Assembly (NCBI RefSeq): GCF_014803385.1
Contig: NZ_JACYFC010000003.1
Span: 62,001-126,000, forward strand
Source: Marinomonas colpomeniae
Lineage (GTDB): Bacteria > Pseudomonadota > Gammaproteobacteria > Pseudomonadales > Marinomonadaceae
Direction of reading: 5' to 3'
Length of the DNA: 64,000 nucleotides
Position 1 is the stretch's first letter, and each line of letters begins with the position of its first letter. Under the pieces are notes generated by a model that worked only from the letters and a program-made list of their open reading frames with translations, did not search any database and had not been told where the DNA came from. Shown here one piece after another: positions 1 through 8,668 of this stretch. The translations under genes and the position numbers were made by a program.

Positions 1-389
1 CTAAAAATTGCCAAATCAGCGTTTAATTCAATGGCACTTTCGATGCTAAAACTGTCCGCAGAAGTTCGGCCAATAACAGGGATGTCAGCAATGCTTGGGT
101 AAAGCTTTTGATACTCGATAAAGCTGCCGTAATCTACCCATTGTAGTTTTGACAACATAGCGGCCACGGATTTAATCGGGTCATCTTGGTTCAAGATAGA
201 AAGAGCGTGTATATAGCGGCTGTCACCTAAAATAATGCGTTTTGGTTGCTCAGAGAAGGTGACCTTACGATCTGCAAGATCAGTGACGGTAAAAGACGTT
301 TGAGCAGCTTGAATGGTAAAACTCATAGAGCCGAAAATTACGAACGCAAGACTTAACATTAGGCTTTTAAGAGAAGAAAAAGTATTCAT
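1..389 (-). CDS. Periplasmic iron-siderophore/heme ABC substrate-binding protein (partial, C-terminus off the left edge)
   Basis: The frame opens with an ATG at 389 and runs off the left edge without a stop, so only about 129 residues are visible. They show a Sec signal peptide (hydrophobic segment ending near Ala28-Ala29) and then a domain start of the FecB/BtuF/FhuD type: VTDLADRKVTF, then PKRII, typical of the first strand of periplasmic binding proteins for iron-siderophores, heme or cobalamin. There is no lipobox, so it is probably soluble in the periplasm. It follows the TonB-dependent receptor gene on the same strand, separated by a hairpin, which fits a role in handing the receptor's ligand to an inner-membrane ABC permease beyond the window. 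The ligand cannot be told from this fragment. Confidence 0.75.
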   Translation of the reverse strand, partial: MNTFSSLKSLMLSLAFVIFGSMSFTIQAAQTSFTVTDLADRKVTFSEQPKRIILGDSRYIHALSILNQDDPIKSVAAMLSKLQWVDYGSFIEYQKLYPSIADIPVIGRTSADSFSIESAIELNADLAIF

Positions 390-410
390 AAAAAGCTTCC
401 TTTTAATAAC

Positions 411-446
411 AAAAGCGCCAGTTCCTATAAAAATAAGAACTGGCGT
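411..446 (-). terminator. Intercistronic hairpin / possible terminator after the TonB receptor gene
   Basis: A 9-bp perfect stem (CGCCAGTTC at 416-424 with its complement at 437-445) encloses a 12-nt AT-rich loop and is followed on the minus strand by a run of four T. It lies between the receptor stop and the binding-protein start, so it may partly terminate transcription and give more receptor than binding protein. Confidence 0.55.
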
Positions 447-465
447 AAAGGGGAATTGGTTATTG

Positions 466-2433
466 TTAGAATTTATAAGCGGCGCTTAAGCGAATGTCTC
501 GACCCGCTTCATAAGAGCCGATAATTGCTTCATAGCCTGTATGATCAGTGTAGTCAGCAACACTGGCATGGCTTAAGTATTCCTTATCAAAAAGGTTATT
601 TACCGTTAAGGTTAAGGTTAATGAATCGTCTTTTAAAGGAACCCATTGAGCATATATATCGTGTGTCGTATAGCCTGGTTTATCAATGTTGAGTTCCGTT
701 CCACCAACGTCTAAGTCTATATCATGTATGCCTTTCACCATTTCAGCTGACCAACCTACTTTAAATTTTTTATTGAATTCATAATCCAGGCTTAGCGCTA
801 AGGTATCACCGATCGAATTAGCCGTTGATCCATAGACATAGCGAGTAACAATGTCATCACCAGATACAGTATCTGCACTATGAAAATGAAGGCCAGCGAT
901 TAGACTATTTAAGCGATAAGTTACATCTAAGTAGTAGCCGTTTGTTTCAATAGGATCCTCTAAATTTGTATAAACTTTACCCCATGGTAAGGTAAGGCCA
1001 ATAACGTCATTGATAGTGGATTGATAAACACCAAATCCAACTTCTAATCGGTTTGTATTGTAATTTATACCTAGCTCAATATTTTCCGATGTTTCTGCTG
1101 TTAAGTCACTTGAGTTGCTAGAGCTATCGAGTTTGAATGCATCTTTCGCTTCAGCACCTCTTAAGGCTTGTGCATAATTTGCCGTTACGTTTAACGTGTC
1201 ATTGATATGGTATGTTGTGCCAATATTAGGAGACAAGCCACCGTCAGAAAGTTCTTGCCCGTTTACATCTGTTAACTCATATTGGTCATAGCGTAAACCT
1301 GTGGATAAAATAAGCTTATCTGATAAGTCTATTGTGTCTTGTATATAGAGCCCTGCGACATTACCTGTTTCAGAAAGGTCACTATTAATGTAGTAACTTG
1401 TGTCGTCTCTATAGTTAAGGCCATAGGTAAGTTGGTGGCTACTAATTAAGCTAGTATTTTCTAGCGTCAAACCTAAAGTTTCAAAGTAGCCGCTATAGCT
1501 TGTGCCACTGTATTCTCTTTCTTGTTGGTTTTTTGTTCGATAAACTGTGATGCTTGTATCAATTAGATCATTATCACGATTAGTAAAATCATAATTTAAA
1601 GTAGTCGTTTCACGATCAGCGGTGGTTGGCTCTGTAACATTTTTAGTGCTATGTGTTGCCCATTCTGGCTTATAGTTGACATCACCTTCTTCCGTTAAAT
1701 TCTCGTGAGAAATAGACAAAGTTTGTTCGTCGGTTAGATGGGTTTTAACTTTTAGGAACCCCAATTCTTCTTCAGACTCACTACCACCGATCTCGTCACT
1801 ATTACCATCTTCGTAATTATCATGTTGGCCACTTATGATACTTAACATGGCTTGCGTATTGCCAGAAGAGGTACGACCATAAATCGTGGCGCTGTTTTTT
1901 AGGCTGTTCCCATTGGTGCTATAAGTGGATTTAAGTAAGGCTCCGATGTTTTGATTGTCTTTTAATAAATCACTTGCGTCTTTAGTGATAAACCGAACAG
2001 AGCCGCCTAATGCACCAGGGCCTGCGGTTGCGTTGGCTGCACCGGCTTCAATCTCTACTCGTTTTAATAGCTCAGGTTCAACGGAAAGACGTCCCGCGTG
2101 ATGAAATATAGCTCCTGCTTGTTCTGCGCCATCGACAGTAATGTTTAAAGAGTCTTCACCGATATTTCGAACATAGATCTTTTGACCCATTTTTACTGGG
2201 CCTCCGGCAGACACTTCGCTTTTGTTTTTGAATAATTCGGATAAGGTTGTTGCTTGGCTTTGGGATATTTCTGTATCGGATACTGCTTGGTCAAGTTCGG
2301 TAATAGCTCGACCTTCGATTTTTATTTCGTCAATAAGTACCGTAGTGTCTTCTGCAATAGCAACGCCTGAAAGTACTGTTTGAGAAATGGCAATCGCTAA
2401 AATAGATTTTGAAAATAAACGATAGGAAAGCAT
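466..2433 (-). CDS. TonB-dependent outer-membrane receptor (iron chelate/heme type)
   Basis: A 655-residue protein with an N-terminal signal peptide (cleavage near VAIA-EDT), a TonB-box-like stretch just after it (TVLIDEI), a plug domain with the hallmark segments KIYVRNIG, LNITVDGA and GPGALGGSVRF, and a 22-strand barrel that ends in the terminal aromatic SAAYKF expected for BAM-dependent outer-membrane proteins. The plug resembles receptors for heme and for catecholate siderophores; I cannot choose between them from the sequence. The neighbours support ferric-chelate uptake: a PfeR/PfeS-like two-component system directly upstream and a periplasmic binding protein downstream. A Fur-like site overlaps the upstream region. 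Uptake is energised by TonB-ExbBD, which is not encoded here. Confidence 0.88.
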   Translation of the reverse strand: MLSYRLFSKSILAIAISQTVLSGVAIAEDTTVLIDEIKIEGRAITELDQAVSDTEISQSQATTLSELFKNKSEVSAGGPVKMGQKIYVRNIGEDSLNITVDGAEQAGAIFHHAGRLSVEPELLKRVEIEAGAANATAGPGALGGSVRFITKDASDLLKDNQNIGALLKSTYSTNGNSLKNSATIYGRTSSGNTQAMLSIISGQHDNYEDGNSDEIGGSESEEELGFLKVKTHLTDEQTLSISHENLTEEGDVNYKPEWATHSTKNVTEPTTADRETTTLNYDFTNRDNDLIDTSITVYRTKNQQEREYSGTSYSGYFETLGLTLENTSLISSHQLTYGLNYRDDTSYYINSDLSETGNVAGLYIQDTIDLSDKLILSTGLRYDQYELTDVNGQELSDGGLSPNIGTTYHINDTLNVTANYAQALRGAEAKDAFKLDSSSNSSDLTAETSENIELGINYNTNRLEVGFGVYQSTINDVIGLTLPWGKVYTNLEDPIETNGYYLDVTYRLNSLIAGLHFHSADTVSGDDIVTRYVYGSTANSIGDTLALSLDYEFNKKFKVGWSAEMVKGIHDIDLDVGGTELNIDKPGYTTHDIYAQWVPLKDDSLTLTLTVNNLFDKEYLSHASVADYTDHTGYEAIIGSYEAGRDIRLSAAYKF

Positions 2434-2443
2434 AAATACCTCT

Positions 2444-2462
2444 ATAAATGAGAATTGTTTAC
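2444..2462 (-). promoter_or_regulatory. Candidate Fur box upstream of the TonB receptor
   Basis: The core AATGAGAATTGTTT matches 11 of 19 positions of the consensus Fur box when aligned by eye. It lies within 30 bp of the receptor start, as expected for an iron-repressed promoter. The match is moderate, so the call rests partly on gene context. Confidence 0.5.
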
Positions 2463-2528
2463 ATTTGATAGCGGCTATTATCTTGTTTATGTAAAGAAAG
2501 TGAATGACTTTTACATTTGTTACATTTC
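2458..2528 (-). promoter_or_regulatory. TTACATTT direct repeats, candidate response-regulator operator
   Basis: The motif TTACATTT occurs three times: at 2459-2466, 2511-2518 and 2520-2527. The last two are in tandem with a 9-bp period, and the first is 52 bp away, about five helical turns. OmpR/PhoB-family regulators bind direct repeats, and the gene for such a regulator is next door. Binding by the PfeR-like protein is an inference. Confidence 0.35.
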
Positions 2529-2561
2529 ACCGATGTGAAAGTTATGTATTGATGTGCGTAA

Positions 2562-3938
2562 TTACACAGGGTCATAAGGTAAGTGAATAGAAACAAGTAA
2601 GCCTGTTACGGGATTGTTGTCAATATTCTCTGAATGAATGCTGCCACCAAGTGCAGTGATTTGGCGCATCGCTAATGCGAGTCCTAATCCATAACCGCTT
2701 TTTTTGGAGCTGACACTGCGATCGTTGTTGTGATTACTTTGTTTTATACGGAAGAAAGGTTTAAAAATGTCTTCTAAATATTCGCTTGGTACACCGCACC
2801 CTTGATCTTTTATGTCGATCAGAAGGTTATGGTTTTCTTGTTTGAGTTCAATGGTTAATGTCTTGCCTTCTGGTGTATGAAAAAGTCCGTTTCGGATGAT
2901 GTTTTCTAAAGCGGCGCTTAATGCTTGATGGGCACTGTTGATGACAATAACGTGGTCTGGTTGAAGTAAGGTGATTATGTGATGAGGGAATTCATATTGA
3001 GCATCGTCTACGATAACTTGTAGTAACGTCGTAATATCCAGCTTTTCTAGAGCCAGTTTGGGGGATTCTGTGTTAAACCAAGCCAGCGTCAATGCATCGT
3101 CTATCAAACCTTGCATATTGGAAGATTCATAACGCAGCCTTTCTAATGCATCTTGCGAATCTAAATCTTGCTCGACACAATCCACTGCGATATTAAGCCG
3201 TGTTAATGGTGTTCTTAATTCATGAGATAAGTCGGCCAATAGTTGTCGTTGATCTATGATCAATGTACTTATACGGTCAGCCATATGATCAAAGGTCGAA
3301 GACAATCGTGTTAATTCATCTTTACGCTGTGTTAATACTTCACTTGCACGAACATTAAAATCACCTTCACTAAAACGTCTAGTTGCTTTTTCTAACTTTT
3401 TTAATGGTTTCATCATGTAGCGATATAAAATATAGGTGATGAGACACAAAATAAGAAAGGGCAAAGCAATTTGTAACAATAAGTCGATAATGAATAAGTT
3501 AGCACCGGGTCTCATACGTTGAGGGAGCTGTATTAAAAAGTGAGTGATGCCGTCTTCAAATCGAATTTCCATCGTCGGGTTATGGACAAAATATAAATGT
3601 ATTTTCCATTCTAAACTTCGACCTAGCCCAAAAGTGCTTAAGTAAGCATCGGAAAGTTGAGTGTCTGCGAGGTTTTGAATCTTCGGGCGCGATATGGCTA
3701 TCCAAGTGTTTTCTTTTTCTTCTATTTCCTTAACCCATTTAGAAAGAGCACTTTCACCTTCTTTATAGAGGATACGTTCCGCTTCTTTTGCATAGGCTTG
3801 TAATTCGGCTCGATAATCTTGGTCAATGTAGCTCATGCTTTCTTCTGTATGACTGGCGACTAAATCGATCAACCAGAAAAACACCACGGTGCCAACGGCA
3901 ATAATAAAAAACAATTTCCACAATAAGCTATTTTTCAT
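2562..3938 (-). CDS. PfeS-like sensor histidine kinase
   Basis: About 458 residues. Two membrane segments (near residues 10-30 and 150-175) flank a periplasmic sensor of roughly 120 residues; then come HAMP, a HisKA domain with the phosphoacceptor motif DLSHELRTPLTRL, and an HATPase domain with N-box ENIIRNGLFH, G1 DQGCGVP and G2 GYGLGLA. The segment ALTLAWFNTESP after the H-box is typical of the PfeS/PirS-type kinases that sense ferric catecholates in pseudomonads (recalled family feature). The ATG at 3938 overlaps the regulator's TGA as ATGA, giving translational coupling; the frame also extends a few codons upstream to a TTG, which I consider less likely. Its position beside a TonB receptor gene suggests it senses the imported iron chelate in the periplasm. 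Confidence 0.82.
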   Translation of the reverse strand: MKNSLLWKLFFIIAVGTVVFFWLIDLVASHTEESMSYIDQDYRAELQAYAKEAERILYKEGESALSKWVKEIEEKENTWIAISRPKIQNLADTQLSDAYLSTFGLGRSLEWKIHLYFVHNPTMEIRFEDGITHFLIQLPQRMRPGANLFIIDLLLQIALPFLILCLITYILYRYMMKPLKKLEKATRRFSEGDFNVRASEVLTQRKDELTRLSSTFDHMADRISTLIIDQRQLLADLSHELRTPLTRLNIAVDCVEQDLDSQDALERLRYESSNMQGLIDDALTLAWFNTESPKLALEKLDITTLLQVIVDDAQYEFPHHIITLLQPDHVIVINSAHQALSAALENIIRNGLFHTPEGKTLTIELKQENHNLLIDIKDQGCGVPSEYLEDIFKPFFRIKQSNHNNDRSVSSKKSGYGLGLALAMRQITALGGSIHSENIDNNPVTGLLVSIHLPYDPV

Positions 3939-4621
3939 CGGTAACAATAACCCTTTCCGTGAACAGTGGTGAGATATTCACTCGGCATGCCTGCTGCAAT
4001 CAGAGTTTTTCTAATTCGACTGACGTGCATATCAAGGCTTCTATCGTATTGGTTGAAGGGTTTACCTAATGCCATTTGCGATAAAAATGCCTTGCTTAAG
4101 ACACCGTTTTGATTTTCTATCAAGAGCCACAAAATGCGAAACTGGATCGAAGATAAATGTAGGGGGTGATGATTGTAATGCGCGTGTTGCTCTAAACGAG
4201 ACAATACTAAGTGATCGTCTTTTAGGTTTAAGGCATTTTTTGATTCTTTATTTTGTGAGGAACGGCGAAGTAATGCGTCCACTCGCAACGCCATTTCGGT
4301 AAAATTAAAAGGCTTTGGTAAATAATCATCTGCACCAATACTGAGCCCTTTGATTCTGTCTTCTTCTGCGCCTAGGGCAGAAATCATCATGACGGGTGTT
4401 TGACGCTCTTTACGTAAAAGGTCTAATATTTTTAATCCGCCAATACTCGGCAGCATAATATCTAATAAAATCAAATCAAAAGACGACTTTAAAGCGGCAA
4501 GTAAGCCTGTTTCACCGTCATGAAATACTTCCGTGTTAAACCCTTTAGATTCCAAGAGCTGAGACATTTTTTGTCCTAAAAAAACGTCGTCTTCAATAAT
4601 TAAAATTTTAGAGTTGATCAT
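3935..4621 (-). CDS. OmpR-family response regulator, PfeR-like
   Basis: 228 residues: an N-terminal receiver (acidic pair EDD near residue 10, phosphoacceptor Asp in LLDIMLPSIGG, Lys in PKPF) and a C-terminal winged-helix DNA-binding domain (LDMHVSRIRKTL, TVHGKGYCYR). It is the first gene of a regulator-kinase pair joined by a 4-bp overlap, next to a TonB receptor, as in pfeR-pfeS-pfeA. The start at 4621 has no recognisable Shine-Dalgarno sequence; immediately upstream is an AT-rich inverted repeat containing a strong Fur box, so iron probably represses the regulator, which would then activate receptor expression when the chelate is present. The regulatory scheme is inferred from the Pseudomonas paradigm. 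Confidence 0.82.
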   Translation of the reverse strand: MINSKILIIEDDVFLGQKMSQLLESKGFNTEVFHDGETGLLAALKSSFDLILLDIMLPSIGGLKILDLLRKERQTPVMMISALGAEEDRIKGLSIGADDYLPKPFNFTEMALRVDALLRRSSQNKESKNALNLKDDHLVLSRLEQHAHYNHHPLHLSSIQFRILWLLIENQNGVLSKAFLSQMALGKPFNQYDRSLDMHVSRIRKTLIAAGMPSEYLTTVHGKGYCYR

Positions 4622-4624
4622 AAT

Positions 4625-4662
4625 ATAATAAGAATCGTTAATTGATAATGATTCTTATTATG
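4625..4662 (-). promoter_or_regulatory. Strong Fur box within a 12-bp inverted repeat, upstream of the response-regulator gene
   Basis: GATAATGATTCTTATTATG at 4644-4662 matches 15 of 19 bases of the Fur consensus by eye. It sits inside a perfect inverted repeat: ATAATAAGAATC at 4625-4636 and its complement at 4650-4661, 13 bp apart. The repeat touches the start codon at 4621, so a bound repressor would cover the promoter or the initiation region. This is the best Fur site in the window. Confidence 0.75.
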
Positions 4663-4721
4663 CTTGTTTGGTTACATAAAGTCACTTAATGATAGGCAGT
4701 GGCTTTATTTATTCTTAAGAA

Positions 4722-6836
4722 TTAAACCTTCACAACGTATTTCTCCATTGCTTCAAGCAGTGAGCGGTGTTGCAAAATACTCAAACACTCATCTTCTTGT
4801 AAGTGATTTAACAAACCTTGAATCTCTTGGTTATGGATAATTTGCCACTCTGCACAAATCCATGTTCTGCAGAACTCTTTTTGTGATTCTTCTGTTGCTG
4901 AATCGGCTAATTGAGCGAGGTGCCAATAAAACAGATCTGGATTAGAAGTCAGTCTTACTAAAGACGATATTTCTTCGTCTGAATGAAGCGGTTTTAGTTC
5001 AGCGTCGTATTTGTTAAGTGCGGTAATAATGGCATTAGTACGCTTTTCTTCAGGGGCCCGTAGTAAGCCAAGATGGCGAATAATGTTGCCCCTGTTTTTA
5101 CCACCGCTCAACCAAGACAAAGGAATAGAAAAAGTTAAGCCAAAAGTAATGGGTAGAGACCAATAGAATAGTTCAGGACTCAGAAACAAAGCGCCACCAG
5201 CTAAGGCCAATCCTAATGCGGTATGGCTAAAATGAGCTCGGCAGACGACTTTCCAAGAGTTGGCGCCATCGTCACGTGGCTGAGGCTTCCAACCACTGTC
5301 TCGACCGCGCAGAATGTCATATACCACTTGGAACTGAGAAAGCATAAGAATCGGAGCGTATAACGCAGATAAAAGTGTTTCGACAATAATGCTTAGTGTC
5401 AGCAATATGGGACCACCAAACCCCAAGCAACGGCGGATATTCAATAGAGCCGCTAACCAGCCATAGATTTTTGGTGCTAATACCAACGACATAGATAAGA
5501 CGAATAAAGAACGTGCTTTTTCGAAATCAAATACAGGCCAAGTTGGAAAAAGAGAAGGGTTGGCGAAATACTCAGGACGAACAAAATAGGCCTGTACAGC
5601 CAAAGCAAAACCGACAGCAATTAACAGAAGCCAAAATATTGCGCTTAGATAAGACATGATTCCAGTGACTAAATGCAATCTAGTGGCAAAGTGAAAACCT
5701 TTGGCGAAGACAAAGGCTTTATGTTGTAAGTTGCCCTGACACCAACGACGATCACGTACAATTACATCGATAAGTGATGGTGGTGCTTCTTCATAAGAAG
5801 CTTGTAAATCGGTATCAAATCGAACGCCCCAACCAGCACGACGTAACAATGCCGCTTCCATAAAATCATGGCTCATTACATGACCGCCGAAAGGTGCTTT
5901 TCCTTCAAGAATCGGTAAGCCAGAAGCTTGAGCAAATGCCTTGGTACGAATAATGGCGTTGTGTCCCCAAAAGTTAGACGCATTACCATGCCATGCGGCT
6001 AAACCAGAGGCGTAAACAGGGCCAAAACAGTGGTTCGCAAATTGTTGAATACGACCGTACAAAGTATTGGCTCGAATTAGTGTCGGCAAGGTTTGAATGA
6101 GGCCAAGAGATGCTTCTGCGCTCATTCTTCGAGTTAAACTTTGGAAGCAATCTGCACTCATCAAACTGTCTGCATCAAGAACAATCATGCATTCATACGC
6201 GCCACCAAATCGAGTCACCCAATCTGCTATGTTGCCTGCTTTACGTTCTTTGTTATTGTGACGACGGCGATAATAAATAGGGCAAATAGATTGGTTGTGA
6301 TTTAGTAGTGGACTAAACGCTTCTTCTTCTTCGATCCAAGCGTCTGCTTTGTTGGTATCACTGAGAATGAAGAAGGCAAACTTCCCTGGCGCTTTTTTTG
6401 CAATGTCTTCATGCATTGCCTGAATGCTGGCGCGAATACGAAGAGGATCTTCATTATAAACGGGTAATAAAATGGCTGTAACAGCCTCTACTTCTTGCTC
6501 TTTTCGACGACGAGAGAAAGGAGATAGTTGACTAAATGACCCTAACGTCGCTTGGGAAAAAGCGAATGAAATCCAACTAAAGTTAATGCAAAACAGTAAT
6601 AGAAATAACCACTGCAGTCCTGCGATACCATTGATGCTAAGTACTAAATACATCTCAGTTGCGCCATACCAAGATAGCGTGACCGTCATAAGAACAACAA
6701 AAAAGCGTGCTAAAAAGGTAGTCACGGCAAAGGTTTGAAACATTTTCCCTAGAGGTTTACTTGCCTCGTTAACAGAGTGACGAGGCATATCAAGAGGAGA
6801 TTCTATTGGTAATGCAAGTTTGGCTTTAGTTAGCAT
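4722..6836 (-). CDS. opgH: Glucans biosynthesis glucosyltransferase H
   Basis: Inner-membrane GT2-family enzyme that polymerises UDP-glucose into the linear beta-1,2 backbone of osmoregulated periplasmic glucans and moves it across the membrane. About 704 residues, slightly shorter than E. coli OpgH. Visible features are N-terminal membrane segments, the catalytic Asp motif VLDADSLM, a later acidic segment (SHDFMEAAL), the RRWCQGN form of the QxxRW motif, and a cluster of C-terminal membrane helices. I place the start at the ATG at 6836, two bases after the opgG stop, because AGAGGAA lies just upstream; a longer in-frame start at 6866 would overlap opgG. It forms an operon with opgG. Confidence 0.93.
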   Translation of the reverse strand: MLTKAKLALPIESPLDMPRHSVNEASKPLGKMFQTFAVTTFLARFFVVLMTVTLSWYGATEMYLVLSINGIAGLQWLFLLLFCINFSWISFAFSQATLGSFSQLSPFSRRRKEQEVEAVTAILLPVYNEDPLRIRASIQAMHEDIAKKAPGKFAFFILSDTNKADAWIEEEEAFSPLLNHNQSICPIYYRRRHNNKERKAGNIADWVTRFGGAYECMIVLDADSLMSADCFQSLTRRMSAEASLGLIQTLPTLIRANTLYGRIQQFANHCFGPVYASGLAAWHGNASNFWGHNAIIRTKAFAQASGLPILEGKAPFGGHVMSHDFMEAALLRRAGWGVRFDTDLQASYEEAPPSLIDVIVRDRRWCQGNLQHKAFVFAKGFHFATRLHLVTGIMSYLSAIFWLLLIAVGFALAVQAYFVRPEYFANPSLFPTWPVFDFEKARSLFVLSMSLVLAPKIYGWLAALLNIRRCLGFGGPILLTLSIIVETLLSALYAPILMLSQFQVVYDILRGRDSGWKPQPRDDGANSWKVVCRAHFSHTALGLALAGGALFLSPELFYWSLPITFGLTFSIPLSWLSGGKNRGNIIRHLGLLRAPEEKRTNAIITALNKYDAELKPLHSDEEISSLVRLTSNPDLFYWHLAQLADSATEESQKEFCRTWICAEWQIIHNQEIQGLLNHLQEDECLSILQHRSLLEAMEKYVVKV

Positions 6837-6838
6837 CG

Positions 6839-8449
6839 TTATTCCTCTAACCAACGATACAACCAAGTCGGTGTGGCGGCTCCATCACCTTTTTTAAGCT
6901 GCACTCTGAGTTCAGATACGTTGGCGCCTTTAGGATCAAAAGTAAGGTACACACGAACCCCTTTGTTGTATGGATGCTTAACGATCAATGCTTCTAAGAT
7001 CTCTCCTTCGCTGATGTTGGCATCGACACTTAAGTCGTCAACATTCACGTCTGTCATCTTATTAAAGTCAATTACCACTTCTGGATGCTGACCAAAGAGT
7101 TTCGTACCTTTTGCGCTGCGTATCGTACGAGGAGAGTCTAATGAAACAGGGGTGTCGTTTGACCATGTCATCAAGTATTGGAATGTATAAGATGAATCTT
7201 TTTTCAGACCACCTTTAGGCTGCCAATAAGTAACTATATTGTCATTTGATTCTGCATCAGAGGGAATCTCTACTAACTCAACCTGTCCATCACCCCAATC
7301 GTTCATGGGCTTTATCCAAGCAGAAGGACGAGTTTGATAATTAGCTTCTAGGTCTTCATAATCATCAAAAGCTCGACTACGTTGAATTAAGCCAAACCCT
7401 TTTGGAGATTGATCAGAAAATGCGCTTACCTGCAGGTTCTTAGGGTTATTCAAAGGGCGCCATAGCATTTCGCCTTTCCCCGTTAAAATCTGTAAGCCCT
7501 CTGAGTCATGCACGGCAGGTCGGTAATCTGGAATGTCTGATGCATCAAGCGAATTGTTGTGCATAAACATGGATGTCAAAGGAGCAATTCCAACGTGTTG
7601 TAAATCGACACGAGGAAATAGGGTTGATTTCACTTCAACACGAGTTGGTTTGCCTGGGTAAATCCCAAAACGATAGGCTCCTGTAATACTTTTACTGTCT
7701 AGTAAAGTGTGAACTACAATAGCGTCTTGGCTTGATGCTGGACGCTCAATCCAAAACTTAGTAAACATAGGGAACTCTTCTCCCTTTGGCTGCGCTACGT
7801 CAACGGCAAGGCCGCGAGCTGACAAACCGTATGTTTGACCTTTTGAAACTGCTCTAAAATAACTCGCACCTTGGAAAACGATAAACTCATCATTGTAATC
7901 TTCACGGTTAATCGGGTAATGCAAACGTAGTCCTGCGTACTTTCCTACCTCAGAAATCAATTTTCCAATCTCATCATTCGGAGTGGAAAATGAATCAGGT
8001 GACATGGTTAAAGGGAAGGAACGACCGTTCTCAACTACATCAATGGACACTAAATCTTTAAACAAAAAGCCAGGTGCGAACAATTGAACAGAAAACTTAG
8101 TGGGTGTATTACCCCAAACTGCTTGATTCTGCTGAAAGTTGATTTGACGATAGGTACTGTAATCCATATCTATCAAAGCCTGTGGTGCCTTTTCAATTGG
8201 TTGCATAGGTGATTGCGACAACTTTTTAGCCAGCTCAATCACAGTTTGATGTGAAAAGGGTGTCCCTATATTTTGTGACTCTTTCGCCGGTTTTGTATTC
8301 TCTGCTGGCTGAGTATTTGTTGATACATCAGAGTTGGATGATTTTGCATGGATTGATGTGCTGATCATGAAGAATGTAAGTACAGAAAAGCTCACAAAAA
8401 ATAGTGACTTAATGGGATGACAGCTAGGTGGTGTAAGAAATAATTTCAA
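6839..8449 (-). CDS. opgG: Glucans biosynthesis protein G
   Basis: Periplasmic protein needed with OpgH to make and branch osmoregulated periplasmic glucans. 536 residues, usual for the family, with an N-terminal signal peptide (hydrophobic stretch about residues 14-35, cleavage near IHA-KSS) and the two-domain OpgG/MdoG fold recognisable from FQGASYFRA, YGLSARGLA, FWIERP and the Trp/Gly-rich NDWGDGQVELVEIP. The reading frame opens with TTG at 8449, which has a GAGGG Shine-Dalgarno eight bases ahead; the next in-frame ATG would remove most of the signal peptide, so the TTG start is favoured. opgH follows after two bases. No promoter was identified with confidence in the 156 bases upstream. 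Confidence 0.93.
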   Translation of the reverse strand: MKLFLTPPSCHPIKSLFFVSFSVLTFFMISTSIHAKSSNSDVSTNTQPAENTKPAKESQNIGTPFSHQTVIELAKKLSQSPMQPIEKAPQALIDMDYSTYRQINFQQNQAVWGNTPTKFSVQLFAPGFLFKDLVSIDVVENGRSFPLTMSPDSFSTPNDEIGKLISEVGKYAGLRLHYPINREDYNDEFIVFQGASYFRAVSKGQTYGLSARGLAVDVAQPKGEEFPMFTKFWIERPASSQDAIVVHTLLDSKSITGAYRFGIYPGKPTRVEVKSTLFPRVDLQHVGIAPLTSMFMHNNSLDASDIPDYRPAVHDSEGLQILTGKGEMLWRPLNNPKNLQVSAFSDQSPKGFGLIQRSRAFDDYEDLEANYQTRPSAWIKPMNDWGDGQVELVEIPSDAESNDNIVTYWQPKGGLKKDSSYTFQYLMTWSNDTPVSLDSPRTIRSAKGTKLFGQHPEVVIDFNKMTDVNVDDLSVDANISEGEILEALIVKHPYNKGVRVYLTFDPKGANVSELRVQLKKGDGAATPTWLYRWLEE

Positions 8450-8605
8450 GATGAAGCCCTCTTCTTCCGTGTTTGATCTTCGCCCTTTTATTAGGCTACT
8501 TAATTGAAAGTTATCATATCTTAGCTATCTGTAAGGTTGGAGGCGGGGAGCTTCAGTTAATTGTAAAGAGTGAGCGTCTATGATGTATTTCTTGCTGTAG
8601 AGCTT

Positions 8606-8644
8606 AAAAAGCCCATGTTATCAAACAGATAACATAGGCTTTTT
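8606..8644 (-). terminator. Intrinsic terminator of the SHOCT-domain gene
   Basis: A hairpin with arms AAAAAGCC-ATGTTATC and its complement closes on a 6-nt loop and is flanked by A and T runs, so it can work in both directions. It lies just after the stop of the minus-strand gene at 8669 and separates it from opgG. Confidence 0.8.
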
Positions 8645-8668
8645 AAATAAGGTTACGGTTTTCTATGG

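Noticed and set aside
4069-4302. Open frame on the plus strand inside the response-regulator gene
   Set aside because: It is antisense to a fully conserved receiver/winged-helix coding region, has no ribosome-binding site and no family resemblance.
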